From Verrucomicrobiales bacterium (GTDB lineage: Bacteria > Verrucomicrobiota > Verrucomicrobiia > Verrucomicrobiales > DEV007): a DNA stretch of 64,000 nt. Shown here one piece after another: positions 34,890 through 44,357 of this stretch. The translations under genes were made by a program, and so were the position numbers. The stretch lies in the NCBI GenBank assembly GCA_029233965.1, contig JARGOP010000009.1, positions 46,755 through 110,754 of the forward strand, in the 5' to 3' direction. The notes under the pieces were generated by a model. That model saw only the letters and a program-made list of their open reading frames with translations, made no database searches and was not told the origin of the DNA. Numbering within the stretch: position 1 is the stretch's first letter; every line of letters begins with the position of its first letter.

Positions 34890-36419
34890 ATGCGTCTTTT
34901 CACTCTTCTCTGTTGGTCGATTTTTTTCGCCGGTTTTATCTCGTCTTCCGCCTCGCAGGATTCACGTCCAAACATCCTCATTCTTTACGCGGATGATCTC
35001 GGTTTCGGCGACCTCGGTTGCTACAATGAAAAATCGAAGATACCGACGCCGAATCTGGATCGACTCGCGTCCGAAGGGATGCGTTTCACGAACGGCCATT
35101 CCTCGTCCGGAATCTGCACCCCGAGCCGCTACGCGTTGCTCACGGGACGTCATCATTGGCGCGACTTCGACGGGATCGTCAACGCCTTCGGCTCATCGGT
35201 CTTCGCCCCGGAGCGATTGACGCTCCCCGAGATGCTTCAGGAAAAAGGGTATGCCACCGCTGCGATCGGGAAATGGCACCTTGGCTGGGACTGGGCCGCG
35301 ATTCGCAAGCCTGATGCGAAGCCCATCGGGGAAGGTCGCCGTCAATCCTGGGGGGCCGAAGCCTTTGACTGGGACAAGCCGATTCCTGATGGCCCGCTCG
35401 CTCATGGATTTGATCACTACTTCGGGGATACGGTGATCAATTTTCCACCCTATTGCTGGATCGAGGACGACAAGGTCGTCCGTGCTCCGGATGTCATGAT
35501 GGACACGGCGAAGTGGAAGGAGATCAAAGAGGGAAACTGGGAGTGTCGCCCCGGTCCGATGATCTCCGACTGGGATCCCTACGAAAATATTCCGGAGACA
35601 ACCCGTCGCGCCGTGAAATACATTGAGGAGCAGAAAGATGAAGAGAAGCCGTTCTTTCTCTACTTTGCCTTTCCTTCACCGCATGCTCCGATCATTCCGA
35701 ATGACGAGTTCGACGGGAAGTCGGAGGCGGGGCCCTACGGTGACTTTGTCTATGAGACCGACGATGCCTGCGGCCGTATTCTCAAGGCACTTGAAGAAAG
35801 CGGTCAGGCTGAGAACACGATCGTGGTGTTCTCAGCAGACAACGGGCCTGAGAAGTATGCCTATGCCCGTGATGAAAAGTTCGGCCACTGGTCTGCGGAG
35901 CCACTCCGCGGTCTGAAACGGGACATCTACGAAGGAGGGCACCGGGTTCCTTTCATCGTGAAATGGCCGGGCACGGTCGAGGCCGGAACGGTTACCGATG
36001 CGCTCGTCTCTCAAATTGATTTCATGGCAACCTTTGCCGACCTGCTCTCTTACGAACTACCTGACGATGCAGCAGAGGATTCACATGTTCTCACGCCGCT
36101 TCTGACTGGCAGAACTGACGTCATTCGCGACACCCACATCCATCAGACTTTCTCCGGGAAATGGGCCATTCGACACGGTGACTGGCTCCTCATCGAAGGG
36201 AAGGACGGATATCATTCCGGAAGGGTTAAAGCCTGGGAGGGGAAGAGGGGATACCCTGCGGACGATAACGGGGAGAGCGAGCTGTTTAACCTGGCCAACG
36301 ACGTAGGACAGAAGAAGAACCTTGCCGGAGAAGAACCCTCGAAGGTGGCGGAACTTTCCGCCCTCCTCGCAAAAATCCGGGAGCAGGGCTATTCGGCGCC
36401 AAGGTTGAATAAAGGGTGA
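34890..36419 (+). CDS. secreted sulfatase (type I)
   Basis: The 509-residue protein starts (ATG 34890) with a signal peptide ([24 protein letters not shown]). The sulfatase domain has [20 protein letters not shown] with metal-binding Asp residues, [14 protein letters not shown] with the formylglycine Cys, [27 protein letters not shown] and FSADNGPEK. It belongs to the arylsulfatase branch common in Planctomycetota/Verrucomicrobiota, which desulfates algal glycans. It needs a formylglycine-generating enzyme that is not encoded in the window. It is monocistronic, convergent with the truncated lysR. Confidence 0.92.
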   Translation: MRLFTLLCWSIFFAGFISSSASQDSRPNILILYADDLGFGDLGCYNEKSKIPTPNLDRLASEGMRFTNGHSSSGICTPSRYALLTGRHHWRDFDGIVNAFGSSVFAPERLTLPEMLQEKGYATAAIGKWHLGWDWAAIRKPDAKPIGEGRRQSWGAEAFDWDKPIPDGPLAHGFDHYFGDTVINFPPYCWIEDDKVVRAPDVMMDTAKWKEIKEGNWECRPGPMISDWDPYENIPETTRRAVKYIEEQKDEEKPFFLYFAFPSPHAPIIPNDEFDGKSEAGPYGDFVYETDDACGRILKALEESGQAENTIVVFSADNGPEKYAYARDEKFGHWSAEPLRGLKRDIYEGGHRVPFIVKWPGTVEAGTVTDALVSQIDFMATFADLLSYELPDDAAEDSHVLTPLLTGRTDVIRDTHIHQTFSGKWAIRHGDWLLIEGKDGYHSGRVKAWEGKRGYPADDNGESELFNLANDVGQKKNLAGEEPSKVAELSALLAKIREQGYSAPRLNKG

Positions 36420-36433
36420 TGGTCATTTTAGAG

Positions 36434-37177
36434 TCACAGTGTTGCCGGCTTCTTCTGCTGAATACGGGCGAGAAGTTCGGTGCCATTGGCAATGACCTCG
36501 TCGATCAGGGGCGAGCTTCTGCGTCGCGGCATCGTGATCGCATAGAAGCGCACATTCAGCCCCGGGACCCGCTCGACACGAAGGAGTTTTTCCTCCTCCA
36601 GCTCAAATTTCACCCCGATCTCGGGGACGAGCGCGAGTCCGGCACCGGAGAGGGCAAGAAGCCGCAGTAGAGCCATGTCATCGACCTCGGCTGCGATCTG
36701 CGGTTGAAACCCGGTTTCGATCATGAGCGCGTCGAAGCCCACCCGCGAGGCGGTTCTCGATGAGGGTAGAAAGATCGGGATCCCTTCGAGCCACTCCGGG
36801 AAAGGCTTTCTCGGGATCTTAAACGGGGGAACCCCCACGAGATACATAGGCATCTCTCCGAGCAGTCTCGCTTCGATGCCTTCGGCATCAGTTCCTCCAA
36901 GGGGCAGATTTGACAGGATGAGATCGATCTTGTGCCGACGCAGGCGATCAAGAAGATCGGCATACTCACCCTCCACGACCCGCACCTGCACCCGGCTCTC
37001 CTGAATGAACGGTCGAATGATCTCAAACTGGAGGTTCTTCGACAAAGGGCTCAGCGCGCCGATCGTGAGCCGCGAAGGTGTCATGTCAGTTTGTCCGGCA
37101 AACCAGGACCGCAACTCATCACCGGCGCTGAAAATCTCCCATCTCTCATCCAACCACCTCAAGTCTATGATCCGCAT
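36434..37177 (-). pseudogene. NhaR-like LysR-family regulator lacking its DNA-binding domain
   Basis: The frame encodes the C-terminal substrate-binding half of a LysR-type regulator. The linker EIFSAGDELRSWF is followed by LTIGALSPLSKNLQFEIIRPFI, RLRRHKIDLILSNLPLGG, IFLPSSRTASRVGFDALM, LLALSGAGLALVPEIGVKF and RFYAITMPRRRSSP. The linker and the RFYAI end recall NhaR. The first about 75 residues, the winged HTH, are absent: upstream in this frame lies only antisense icd sequence. Any protein made would lack DNA binding. The break falls within about 30 bp of the icd start codon. Confidence 0.8.
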
Positions 37178-38659
37178 TAAACTCAACGACTCCATTCTCG
37201 AAAAACGCTCCACGAAACATGCCGTGACCCTCATCTCCGGCAACGGAATCGGGCCTGAAGTTGTCGGCGCGACCTGCAGAATCATCGAGGCTGCCGGAGT
37301 CGAAATGGATTGGCAGGAAGCCGAAGCGGGAAGGAAGGTTTTTGAGAAAGGCATCGCTTCCGGGGTTCCCAAAGAGACGATGGATTCGCTCGCCTCAACC
37401 AAGTTGGCTCTCAAAAGACCTCTTGAAACTCCCGTCGGACATGGAGGGAAAAGTGCCAACGTGACCTTGCGAAAACTGTTTGAAGCTTTCGCTACTATCC
37501 GTCCGGTTCGTGAGCTTCCCGGCATCGAGACTCCATTCTCCGGACGGGGCATCGATCTCGTCGTGGTTCGCGAGAATGTCGAGGATCTCATGCCGGAATT
37601 GAGCATGGGCAGACGGTTGACGTTTCCCAGTGCCTGAAGCTGATTTCCAGCAAAGGGAGCGAGAAGATTGCCCGCTTCGGGTTTGAACTCGCCAAAGCCG
37701 AAGGATGAGAATCGATCCATGTCGCGACAAAGGCGAACATCATGAAGCTGAGCGAAGGCCGCTTTAAGCGGGTCTTCGAGACCGTCGCTCTGGAGTATCC
37801 TGAGATCGATTCCAGCCACATTCTCATCGACAACTGCGCGCATCAACTCGTGATCCGGCCCGAGCAGTTCGACGTCATTGTTACGACAAACATGAATGGA
37901 GACATCCTCAGCGATCTCACAAGTGGTCTCGTCGGCGGTCTCGGCATCGCGCCGTCAGCCAATATCGGGCACGACGCAGCCTTCTTCGAAGCGGTTTATG
38001 GCTCTGCTCCCGACATTGCCGGTCGCGACATGGCAAATCCGATGGCCTTGATTCTTTCCGGCGTCATGATGCTTCGCCATCTCGGCGAATTTGAAGCGGC
38101 TCAGAAAATCGAAGACGCTCTCATTTACACGCTTGAGAGCGGCAAAGGTCTTCCCGTCGATGTGGCGAAGAGCCGGGTGCCCGTTCTCGGGACACGGGCC
38201 TTTACGGATACGGTGATCGAAAACCTGGGCAAGGTTCCGGAGCATCGCTTCGAACGACACTACGAGCCCATGGAAGTGCCGAAACAGGCCACAACCGTGA
38301 CGGTTCTCAAGCCGGAGACTCGGGCCGTCCTCGGAGCCGATATCTTCATCGAGTTCGACGGACTGCCGGAAGTCCTCGGCGACCTCCTTGAGGAAGCCTC
38401 TGCCGGCAGCGCCTTCGGGCTCAAAATGATCTCCAATCGCGGGACCCAGGTAAACCCGCCCACCGGAGCAAGCCCCGACTGTGTCGATCACTGGCGCTGC
38501 CGCTTCATGCTTAGGAGACCGGCGGACTACATTGATTCTGCTGCGCTCGGCCTTCTCCTCAACAGCATCGACGGAAACGGCCTTCGCTGGATGCATATCG
38601 AGAAGCTCAACGAATTTGATGGCGAGGAAGCCTTCAGCAAAGCGCAGGGCGAAAACTGA
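37167..38659 (+). pseudogene. icd: isocitrate dehydrogenase (long, Thermus/Rickettsia-like type), broken by frameshift and stop
   Basis: Three collinear pieces encode one IDH of about 497 residues. The first frame runs to 37589 (VTLISGNGIGPEVVGAT, ETPVGHGGKSANVTLRKLFE, GRGIDLVVVRENVEDL). Restoring one T between 37589 and 37590 continues as YAGIEHGQTVDVSQCLKLIS and ELAKAEG, up to an in-frame TGA at 37706 that stands where Arg is expected. After it ESIHVATKANIMKLSEG, DNCAHQLVIRPEQFDVIV, NMNGDILSD and the C-terminal extension run uninterrupted to 38659. A further odd residue is Arg in ALKRPLETP, where the family has Gly. Two independent lesions make a sequencing error less likely. The broken lysR abuts its 5' end. 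Confidence 0.88.
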
Positions 38660-38679
38660 TTCGACCCGAGTCAAAACCA

Positions 38680-38720
38680 GCACTCCCGTCGCCAATTTAG
38701 CGGTTAAGCGGCGGGAGTGC
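38680..38720. terminator. long hairpin after icd, terminator-like
   Basis: GCACTCCCGTCGC (38680-38692) pairs with GCGGCGGGAGTGC (38708-38720) with a single G-T wobble and a 15-nt loop. There is no long T run on the plus side, so termination may be weak. It is separated from the 31-bp repeat copy B by 14 bp. Confidence 0.5.
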
Positions 38721-38734
38721 ACCTTCTCCGGATG

Positions 38735-38765
38735 AACAGGGTTGGGTCAATGATCTGACCCTGTT
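38735..38765. repeat. 31-bp palindromic repeat, copy B
   Basis: It starts AACAGGGT and ends ACCCTGTT, exactly 31 bp. Its reverse complement matches copy A (15431-15461) at most positions, including the inner AGATCATTGACCCAACC region. It lies downstream of the icd pseudogene. Confidence 0.75.
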
Positions 38766-38931
38766 TGTGTTTGGGCAGTCGGGCATGGATTTTCATCAAT
38801 CAGACAGATTCCATGGATTTGGCTGGAAACTTCGGGGGGATTCTATGAAATTCCCTTACTACCTGAAAATCCGTGACTTTCATGGCATTTGCAGATCTGC
38901 GCCTGACGGGCCTTCTCTTTCGTTTGGAACA

Positions 38932-39246
38932 ATGACACTAATCCTCGTGAGAATTTCGGTCGGTATTTCGATCTTTCTGGGGCTGCTGTTTTGCGGATGG
39001 TGGACTTTCACGATGGTGGTTGAAGGCCTCTCCGGTCGCGGAGGGGCTCAGGTGGAAGGTGGACCGGGAGGTCTTCAAGATCTTTCCGGGCAGGTCGGGG
39101 ACGAGTTGGTTTCTGAATGGGCTCTACCGGTCGTGGTTTACAGCCTCATTCTTGTCCTCGTCGGCGCTGCGATTGCGGAGGAAGTTCGCCGATTGGCACG
39201 ATACAGAGCAAGTCGGCTTACTCTTGATCGTGATGACCGGCGGTAG
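38932..39246 (+). CDS. small two-TM membrane protein of unknown function
   Basis: The ATG at 38932 gives a 104-residue protein with a first transmembrane helix (LVRISVGISIFLGLLFCGWW), a Gly-rich loop (GRGGAQVEGGPGGLQDLSG), a second helix (LPVVVYSLILVLVGAAIAEEV) and a basic tail. No family is recognised. The upstream in-frame extension to 38767 includes non-conserved-looking sequence next to the repeat and is not favoured. It is convergent with the 290-aa secreted protein. Confidence 0.55.
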   Translation: MTLILVRISVGISIFLGLLFCGWWTFTMVVEGLSGRGGAQVEGGPGGLQDLSGQVGDELVSEWALPVVVYSLILVLVGAAIAEEVRRLARYRASRLTLDRDDRR

Positions 39247-39290
39247 TGTTTCCCAAATCTGTCCTTGAGAGCGCCCGGCCCGGGGTTTGA

Positions 39291-40163
39291 TCAGTCCTCG
39301 AGGAGATCGATTGCGAGTTTCCCGGCCTCTCTCTCCCACTCATCCAGCCGCGCGTTTCCGAACGCGGTGACCATGCGCCATGTGCCGTGGAATCCGGCCG
39401 GGAGGGTGTCGTTGTGGGCGCTCTGGAGATAGTATTTCCGATAGGTCCCGATCACGTTCCAGATTTTGGAGGTGGTCTTGAGCTCCGGGGGCGACTCGAG
39501 GAGTCTCGAAACGGCGAACTGTCCGCTCACGGGCTCGTAAACGGCGACCCAGTCAACGGCCGTCTCGATATGAAACTGCCGGTGAACAGCTTCGTCATTA
39601 GTCAGGGCGGAAGACATGACTTGGGAAGTCTCGTCAATCCCGGCGAGATAGGCGGACACGGTCGGCGTCCAGGCGTGCATGAAATGATAGACCAGTTTCA
39701 GCGGGGTTTCGTAGGGGGAACTCACCACAGCGGTTTCGTAGAGTCGGTTGTTGCGAATTTCGATGATGTTTCCGAGAGCGATGTTGCGGATGAGAGATTT
39801 GCGTTCGAAGCGGAAGGTTTCGCCACTGAGTTCGGCGGTTGGTGTATTAAGCTCTTTTCTGTCGAGGGAAAAGGCGAGGGATTGAAGGTTCTCCGGTTCG
39901 TTCTCGAGGTGACCGGTCCCGATGAATCCGACGTCGGGGAAAGAAAAGACGGTCCCGTAGGCGCTCCTTTCGGTGGTCATGGCGGAGCCGTCGTAGTCGA
40001 TACGACCCGGCGTCCACTGGGTGTTCCGTCGCAGGAGAAGGGTGATCTTTCCCGCCGTCACCGTGATCGAAGGCAGGTCGGGACCGAGGTTTGGCCGGAA
40101 TTCTTCAGCCTGAATTGACCCAAGCGTGAGACACAGGAGGATGAAAAAGGCCCGCAACTTCAT
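39291..40163 (-). CDS. secreted protein of unknown function (290 aa)
   Basis: The protein starts with a signal peptide (MKLRAFFILLCLTLGSIQAEE). The rest is beta-rich (ITVTAGKITLLLRRNTQW, YGTVFSFPDVGFIGTGHLEN, FRFERKSLIRNIALGNIIEIRN, LKLVYHFMHAWTP) and looks like a beta-sandwich of about 250 residues. No known family is recognised. Its start overlaps the stop of the MscS-like gene as ATGA (40160-40163), so it is probably translationally coupled to the channel. Confidence 0.7.
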   Translation of the reverse strand: MKLRAFFILLCLTLGSIQAEEFRPNLGPDLPSITVTAGKITLLLRRNTQWTPGRIDYDGSAMTTERSAYGTVFSFPDVGFIGTGHLENEPENLQSLAFSLDRKELNTPTAELSGETFRFERKSLIRNIALGNIIEIRNNRLYETAVVSSPYETPLKLVYHFMHAWTPTVSAYLAGIDETSQVMSSALTNDEAVHRQFHIETAVDWVAVYEPVSGQFAVSRLLESPPELKTTSKIWNVIGTYRKYYLQSAHNDTLPAGFHGTWRMVTAFGNARLDEWEREAGKLAIDLLED

Positions 40164-41521
40164 TCGGATGACGAAGGTTGTTGAGTGAGTCCCTGAAAGT
40201 CAATGCCGGAGGGTTCCTGGAAGATCCGCAGATCGAACTCAGGAGCGACGGCAAAGAGATGGTCGAAGATGTCCGCCTGAATACTTTCGTAGTGGGCCCA
40301 GCGCTTGTCTTTGCAGAAGCAGTAAACCTCGATGGGAAGTCCGCGTCCTTCCGGGGCGAGCTGGCGCACGAGCAGGGTCATGTTCGGATTGATCGCGGGG
40401 TGGCTCTTGAGATAGCCTTCGATGTAGGCTCGAAACGTTCCCACGTTGGTAAGACGACGGCCGTTCACCCGGTTCTTGATCCGATCTGCGGGAAGCTTTG
40501 CGTTGAAGGCTTCGACTTCTTTTTCCTTGGCGGCAAAATAGTCGGAGATGTGTTCGATTTCGCGGAACCGCTCGACCATCGCGGGGGTGACGAGTTGGAT
40601 CGAGTTGGTGTCGATGAGGAGGCTTCGCTTGATCCGCCGTCCATCGCTTTCCGCCATGCCGCGCCAGTTTTTGAAAGACTCACTGATCAGCGCGTAGGTG
40701 GGAATGGTCGTGATGGTGCGGTCGAAATTCCTGACCTTTACGGTCGTGAGCCCGATTTCCTCAACATCCCCGTCGGCCTGGTAGCTTGGCATTTCGAGCC
40801 AGTCCCCGATGCCCAGCATCTTGTTCGTCGAGAGTTGAATCCCCGCGACGAAGCCCAGGATGACGTCTTTGAAGACCAGCATAATCACCGAAGCGAGCAC
40901 ACCGAGTCCGCTGAGGAGCGCGATGGGCGGCTTTTGCAGGACCGTGGCAATGCAGAGGAGAAAGATTACCAATGCCGTGACCAGTTTCGCGACCTGACTG
41001 ATCGCCACAAGATTGAGATGAACGCCGACCCTGGATTTCTGCATCATCGAACGGATCGCATTGAAGAGCGAATCGAAGACAAAGTAAGTGGACAGCAAGA
41101 GGTAGATCTTTGCGGATGTCTCAAGCACTTTGGAAACGATCAGAGTCGATTCGAAAAAACCGGGGGCAAAGAGAAGGATGAAAATGCCGGGCAGAAGGTG
41201 GGTGAGCCATCGAAAGACACCGTGGCCGAAAAGCTCGTTGTCCCAGGTGTAGGGCGTCTTCGCGACAACATTCTTCATCCAGGAAAGGATGAGGGGACGG
41301 AAGACGATATAGATGAACCAGGCCGTGACGAGGAGCCCGCCGAGAAGGAGGAGGTGGGAGGTGGCATTCACGGCGGAATCTGGAAGCCAGGAAAAGGAAC
41401 TCAGCCATTCCCGAAGTTTGTCAGCGATAGTCGATGCTGATTGAGTCACCGCTTCTGCCGTATCCTGGATTGCCTTGACGGCTTCATCCTTGATTGGGGC
41501 TGGTGGGGCGGGTTCTTCCAT
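40160..41521 (-). CDS. mechanosensitive ion channel, MscS family (YbdG-like)
   Basis: The 453-residue protein has five hydrophobic segments in the first 230 residues, then the MscS pore helix and beta domain. TVLQKPPIALLSGLGVLASVIMLVFKDVILGFVAGIQL spans the pore-lining helix, and GIGDWLEMPSYQADGDVEEIGLTTVKVRNFDRT the beta domain. The C-terminal cytoplasmic vestibule ends EAVYCFCKDK-like (IEVYCFCKDKRWAHYESIQADIFDHLF). The overall shape and end match the YbdG/MscM subgroup rather than small MscS. It relieves hypoosmotic stress. It is coupled by ATGA overlap to a secreted unknown protein and lies 10 bp downstream of aroB on the same strand. Confidence 0.88.
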   Translation of the reverse strand: MEEPAPPAPIKDEAVKAIQDTAEAVTQSASTIADKLREWLSSFSWLPDSAVNATSHLLLLGGLLVTAWFIYIVFRPLILSWMKNVVAKTPYTWDNELFGHGVFRWLTHLLPGIFILLFAPGFFESTLIVSKVLETSAKIYLLLSTYFVFDSLFNAIRSMMQKSRVGVHLNLVAISQVAKLVTALVIFLLCIATVLQKPPIALLSGLGVLASVIMLVFKDVILGFVAGIQLSTNKMLGIGDWLEMPSYQADGDVEEIGLTTVKVRNFDRTITTIPTYALISESFKNWRGMAESDGRRIKRSLLIDTNSIQLVTPAMVERFREIEHISDYFAAKEKEVEAFNAKLPADRIKNRVNGRRLTNVGTFRAYIEGYLKSHPAINPNMTLLVRQLAPEGRGLPIEVYCFCKDKRWAHYESIQADIFDHLFAVAPEFDLRIFQEPSGIDFQGLTQQPSSSE

Positions 41522-41530
41522 GGCGATGTT

Positions 41531-42640
41531 CTAAACAGCCCGCAGGCGGGTGATCGCCGTGCTGAGGTGCTCCGGGGTAATCGCGCTGGATACGAAAGCG
41601 TCTCCGAGGCGTTCGAGAAGAACGAAGCGGATTTCCCCGGCTTCAAATTTCTTGTCACGCCGGAGAGAACTCAGGATGGTTTCGTCAGTGATATCATCGG
41701 CGAGTTTTGTCGGCAACTGATAGGTCGAGAGTGCGGCGATGAGGCGTTCACCATCTTCCGGGGAAAGGGTGGACGCTTCGACGGAAAGTCGAATCGCGGC
41801 GACCAATCCGAGGCTGATTGCTTCGCCGTGGAGGAAGCGACCGTAGCCGCCGGCGGCTTCAATGCCATGGCCAATGGTATGGCCGAAATTCAGGAGTGCC
41901 CGCGTCCCGGTGGTTTCCTTCTCGTCCTCTTCAACGACAGCGGCTTTGATCGCCACATTTCGCGCGACGAGTTCAATGAGGTGGTCGTGGATTTCATCTT
42001 TCTTCTCGACGAGATCGAGGAGGCTTTCATCGCGGATCGCGGCGTGCTTGATGATTTCGGCAAAGCCTTCGTTGAACTCGCGCTCCGGCAGTGAGCCGAG
42101 GGTATCGACGTCGGCGAGAACGAGCCGGGGCTGATGAAAGGCTCCGAGGAGGTTTTTCCCTTCCGGGGTGTTGACGCCGGTCTTGCCTCCCACCGAACTG
42201 TCGACCTGGCTCACAATCGTGGTGGGAATCTGAACGCAGGGAATTCCGCGTTGAAAGATGGCTGCCGCAAATCCGGCGAGATCGCCGACAACTCCGCCAC
42301 CGAGGGCAACGAGGAAGGATTTCCGGTCGAGACCGGCGCGAAGCATCCGGCGGGAGACCTCAGTGACCTGTTCCATGCTCTTTGACGCTTCACCAGCCGG
42401 GACGGTGACGAGGCAGGAGTCGATTCCGGCAGCTTTCAACGTGGCCTCGACCTTCGCGGCGTAAAGAGGGCCCACGTTGGAGTCGGTCACAATGGCAGCC
42501 TTGCGACTGCGGATTGCGGTCCGTTCCTCGATCAGTGTCGCGGTTTGCTCAAGCAGTCCTGAGCCGACGATGACGGTGTAGTCGTCGTTCTTGAGCTGAA
42601 GCGAGATGATGGTGGGATTGCCTTCGGATATAGTGGGCAT
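41531..42640 (-). CDS. aroB: 3-dehydroquinate synthase
   Basis: The 369-residue enzyme has DDYTVIVGSGLL, TDSNVGPLYAAKV, VPAGEASKSMEQV, ALGGGVVGDLAGFAA, QIPTTIVSQVDSSVGGKTGVN, KNLLGAFHQP and GFAEIIKHAAI. The metal-site region NFGHTIGHGIEAAGGYGRFLHGEA follows. It uses NAD and a divalent metal to convert DAHP to 3-dehydroquinate in the shikimate pathway. I chose the ATG at 42640 (MPTISEGNPT); an earlier frame to 42736 runs into miaA. It is 46 bp downstream of miaA. Confidence 0.95.
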   Translation of the reverse strand: MPTISEGNPTIISLQLKNDDYTVIVGSGLLEQTATLIEERTAIRSRKAAIVTDSNVGPLYAAKVEATLKAAGIDSCLVTVPAGEASKSMEQVTEVSRRMLRAGLDRKSFLVALGGGVVGDLAGFAAAIFQRGIPCVQIPTTIVSQVDSSVGGKTGVNTPEGKNLLGAFHQPRLVLADVDTLGSLPEREFNEGFAEIIKHAAIRDESLLDLVEKKDEIHDHLIELVARNVAIKAAVVEEDEKETTGTRALLNFGHTIGHGIEAAGGYGRFLHGEAISLGLVAAIRLSVEASTLSPEDGERLIAALSTYQLPTKLADDITDETILSSLRRDKKFEAGEIRFVLLERLGDAFVSSAITPEHLSTAITRLRAV

Positions 42641-42686
42641 GGGGGAGAGGGTTAGCGTGGCGGGAGGAACTTTCAACGTCGAACTT

Positions 42687-43604
42687 TCAACCTTCAACCC
42701 CGAAGGCCTGAATGAGGGGAAGGATCCGGCTGACAATGGACATGGCGGAATCGCTAGCGGTGATATCGATGGAATGAAAAGCCGTTTCCCGTTTGAACCA
42801 GCTCAGTTGCCGTTTCGCGTATCGGCGCGTTGCCTGCCGGATCGCTTCGATGCAGGCCGCTTCGTCGAGGTTTCCGGCGAGGTATTCCCGGATTTCACGG
42901 ATTCCGATCGCTTTATCAGCGGTTTGAGAAGTAGTCGTGAGTGCCTGTATTTCAGCAACAACCCCATCATGAAACATTTGAGGCGTGCGTTGGTTGATAC
43001 GGTCGTAGAGCTCCCCCCGTTCCCGCTTCAGAAAGAAACCGCAGATCTTCGGGTGGTTATCCTGCCATTCACTCTTCAGTTTTGAAGCGGGCCGACCGGA
43101 AAGGAGGCAGATTTCCAGATTCCGTGTCACGTAGCGGCGATTCTTGAGGTTGGTGGCGGCAGCGCCATTCGGATCCAGTGCCTCATAGCGTGAAACGAGC
43201 GTTTCCAGCGATTCCTGATCGAGTTCGGCTCTCAGGTCCGGATCGCTTTTCGGTGTCGGCGCGAGTCCGTGGGTAATGGCCTTGAGATAGAGCCCGCTTC
43301 CCCCGACGACGAGAGGAATCGCGCGCTGACTCACTTCCGCAATCGTTTCGCGGGCGAGAGTGGCAAAGAGCGCTGCGTCGCAATTTTCGGACGGGTCGAG
43401 AATTCCGAAGAGATGGTGGGGGATACCCGCTCTCTCGGCATCCGGGGGAGCCGCGCTGATGATCTCCATGCCGCGATAGACCTGAAAGGCATCCGCGTTG
43501 ATGATTTCAACAGGCTCGAGAACACGGGCAAGCTCGAGGGCCACTGCGGTTTTTCCGCTGCCGGTCGGACCGGCGAGGTAGATCGGAAAATAGGGGGGAC
43601 TCAT
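42687..43604 (-). CDS. miaA: tRNA dimethylallyltransferase MiaA
   Basis: The 305-residue protein has the P-loop GPTGSGKTAVA (residues 12-19), INADAFQVYRGMEIISAAP, IPHHLFGILDP, LVVGGSGLYLKAITHGLAP, NRRYVTRNLEICL and the C-terminal IREIREYLAGN and RRYAKRQLSWFKR motifs. It isopentenylates A37 of tRNAs reading UNN codons. The length is normal (about 300). It is probably co-transcribed with aroB downstream. Confidence 0.95.
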   Translation of the reverse strand: MSPPYFPIYLAGPTGSGKTAVALELARVLEPVEIINADAFQVYRGMEIISAAPPDAERAGIPHHLFGILDPSENCDAALFATLARETIAEVSQRAIPLVVGGSGLYLKAITHGLAPTPKSDPDLRAELDQESLETLVSRYEALDPNGAAATNLKNRRYVTRNLEICLLSGRPASKLKSEWQDNHPKICGFFLKRERGELYDRINQRTPQMFHDGVVAEIQALTTTSQTADKAIGIREIREYLAGNLDEAACIEAIRQATRRYAKRQLSWFKRETAFHSIDITASDSAMSIVSRILPLIQAFGVEG

Positions 43605-43625
43605 CGTGATGAAAACCGAAACGCA

Positions 43626-43660
43626 AAACGCCGGAACAGTCGAGGACCATTCCGGCGTTT
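43626..43660 (-). terminator. intrinsic terminator after the RRM gene
   Basis: AAACGCCGGAA / TTCCGGCGTTT form a perfect 11-bp stem with a 13-nt loop. The minus-strand transcript of the RRM gene would end in GTTTTG just after the stem. It sits between miaA and the RRM gene. Confidence 0.7.
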
Positions 43661-43682
43661 CCGAACTGTTCAGAGCAGGAAA

Positions 43683-44357
43683 TCAGTTTTCCTTGTCGGC
43701 TCCCGCCTCAGCCATTTCAGGCTCGTCGGCAGAATCGTCAGACTCGTCGCGGGGGCCTTCACTGCGGGCACCGCTGATGATGAGCTTTCGGCCCATGAAA
43801 TCCTCATCATCGAGGACCTCTACGGCACGCTTTGCTTCATCGATCGAACCCATTTCGACAAAGGCGAAGCCCTTGGACTGCTGAGTGCGCGCGTTGGTTA
43901 CGACCTCGGCGCTGACGACATTGCCAATCCCGCGGAAGAGTTCTTCGAGCTCCACTTCGGTGGTCTCGTAGCTCAGGTTGCCCACATAGAGGCGACCTGA
44001 AGTTACCTCGGTGCGATTGCGCTTCTTCTTCTCCGGAGCCGGGGTGTCTTTGAGGGCATTGTTCCGGACGGGGCGTGAGGTCTGAGCCCCAGGTCGGCTG
44101 GTCCGCTTCTTCTTGCCTCCGCCACTCTTCGGTTTGCCGAGCCATCCGAAGGTGATGGTGGAGAGGAACTTCTGCCAGGCTGTCGGCCTGGGGGCACGAC
44201 GGCTTCTGGAGCCGCCGCCGCTGCGGTTGCGGTTGCGATTATTGGAATTGCGATTCCGGTTTTGACCGCCGCGATTGTTCGAGCGATTGCGATTTCCGCC
44301 ACCCGACCGGTTGTTCCGGCGGCGGCGCTGACCATTGTTCTGTGATTGTTTTTCCAT
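43683..44357 (-). CDS. RNA-binding RRM protein with low-complexity Arg/Asn/Gly-rich N-terminus
   Basis: The 224-residue protein has an N-terminal tract (about 1-60) of almost only Arg, Asn, Gly, Ser and Gln (for example NRNRNSNNRNRNRSGGG). A basic linker (GGGKKKRTSRP) follows, then one RRM domain (about 120-200) with RNP2 LYVGNLSY and RNP1 KGFAFVEM, and an acidic Ser/Asp/Glu tail. Small bacterial RRM proteins often bind AU-rich RNA and respond to cold. The disordered RNA-binding tract is unusual. I chose the ATG at 44357 (MEKQSQNNG). It stands alone with its own terminator. Confidence 0.85.
   Translation of the reverse strand: MEKQSQNNGQRRRRNNRSGGGNRNRSNNRGGQNRNRNSNNRNRNRSGGGSRSRRAPRPTAWQKFLSTITFGWLGKPKSGGGKKKRTSRPGAQTSRPVRNNALKDTPAPEKKKRNRTEVTSGRLYVGNLSYETTEVELEELFRGIGNVVSAEVVTNARTQQSKGFAFVEMGSIDEAKRAVEVLDDEDFMGRKLIISGARSEGPRDESDDSADEPEMAEAGADKEN

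Noticed and set aside
40178..41440. Long plus-strand open frame (420 codons) antisense to the MscS-like gene
   Set aside because: It mirrors codons of the clear MscS channel on the other strand and shows no domain, signal or ribosome site; it is a G+C-driven shadow.
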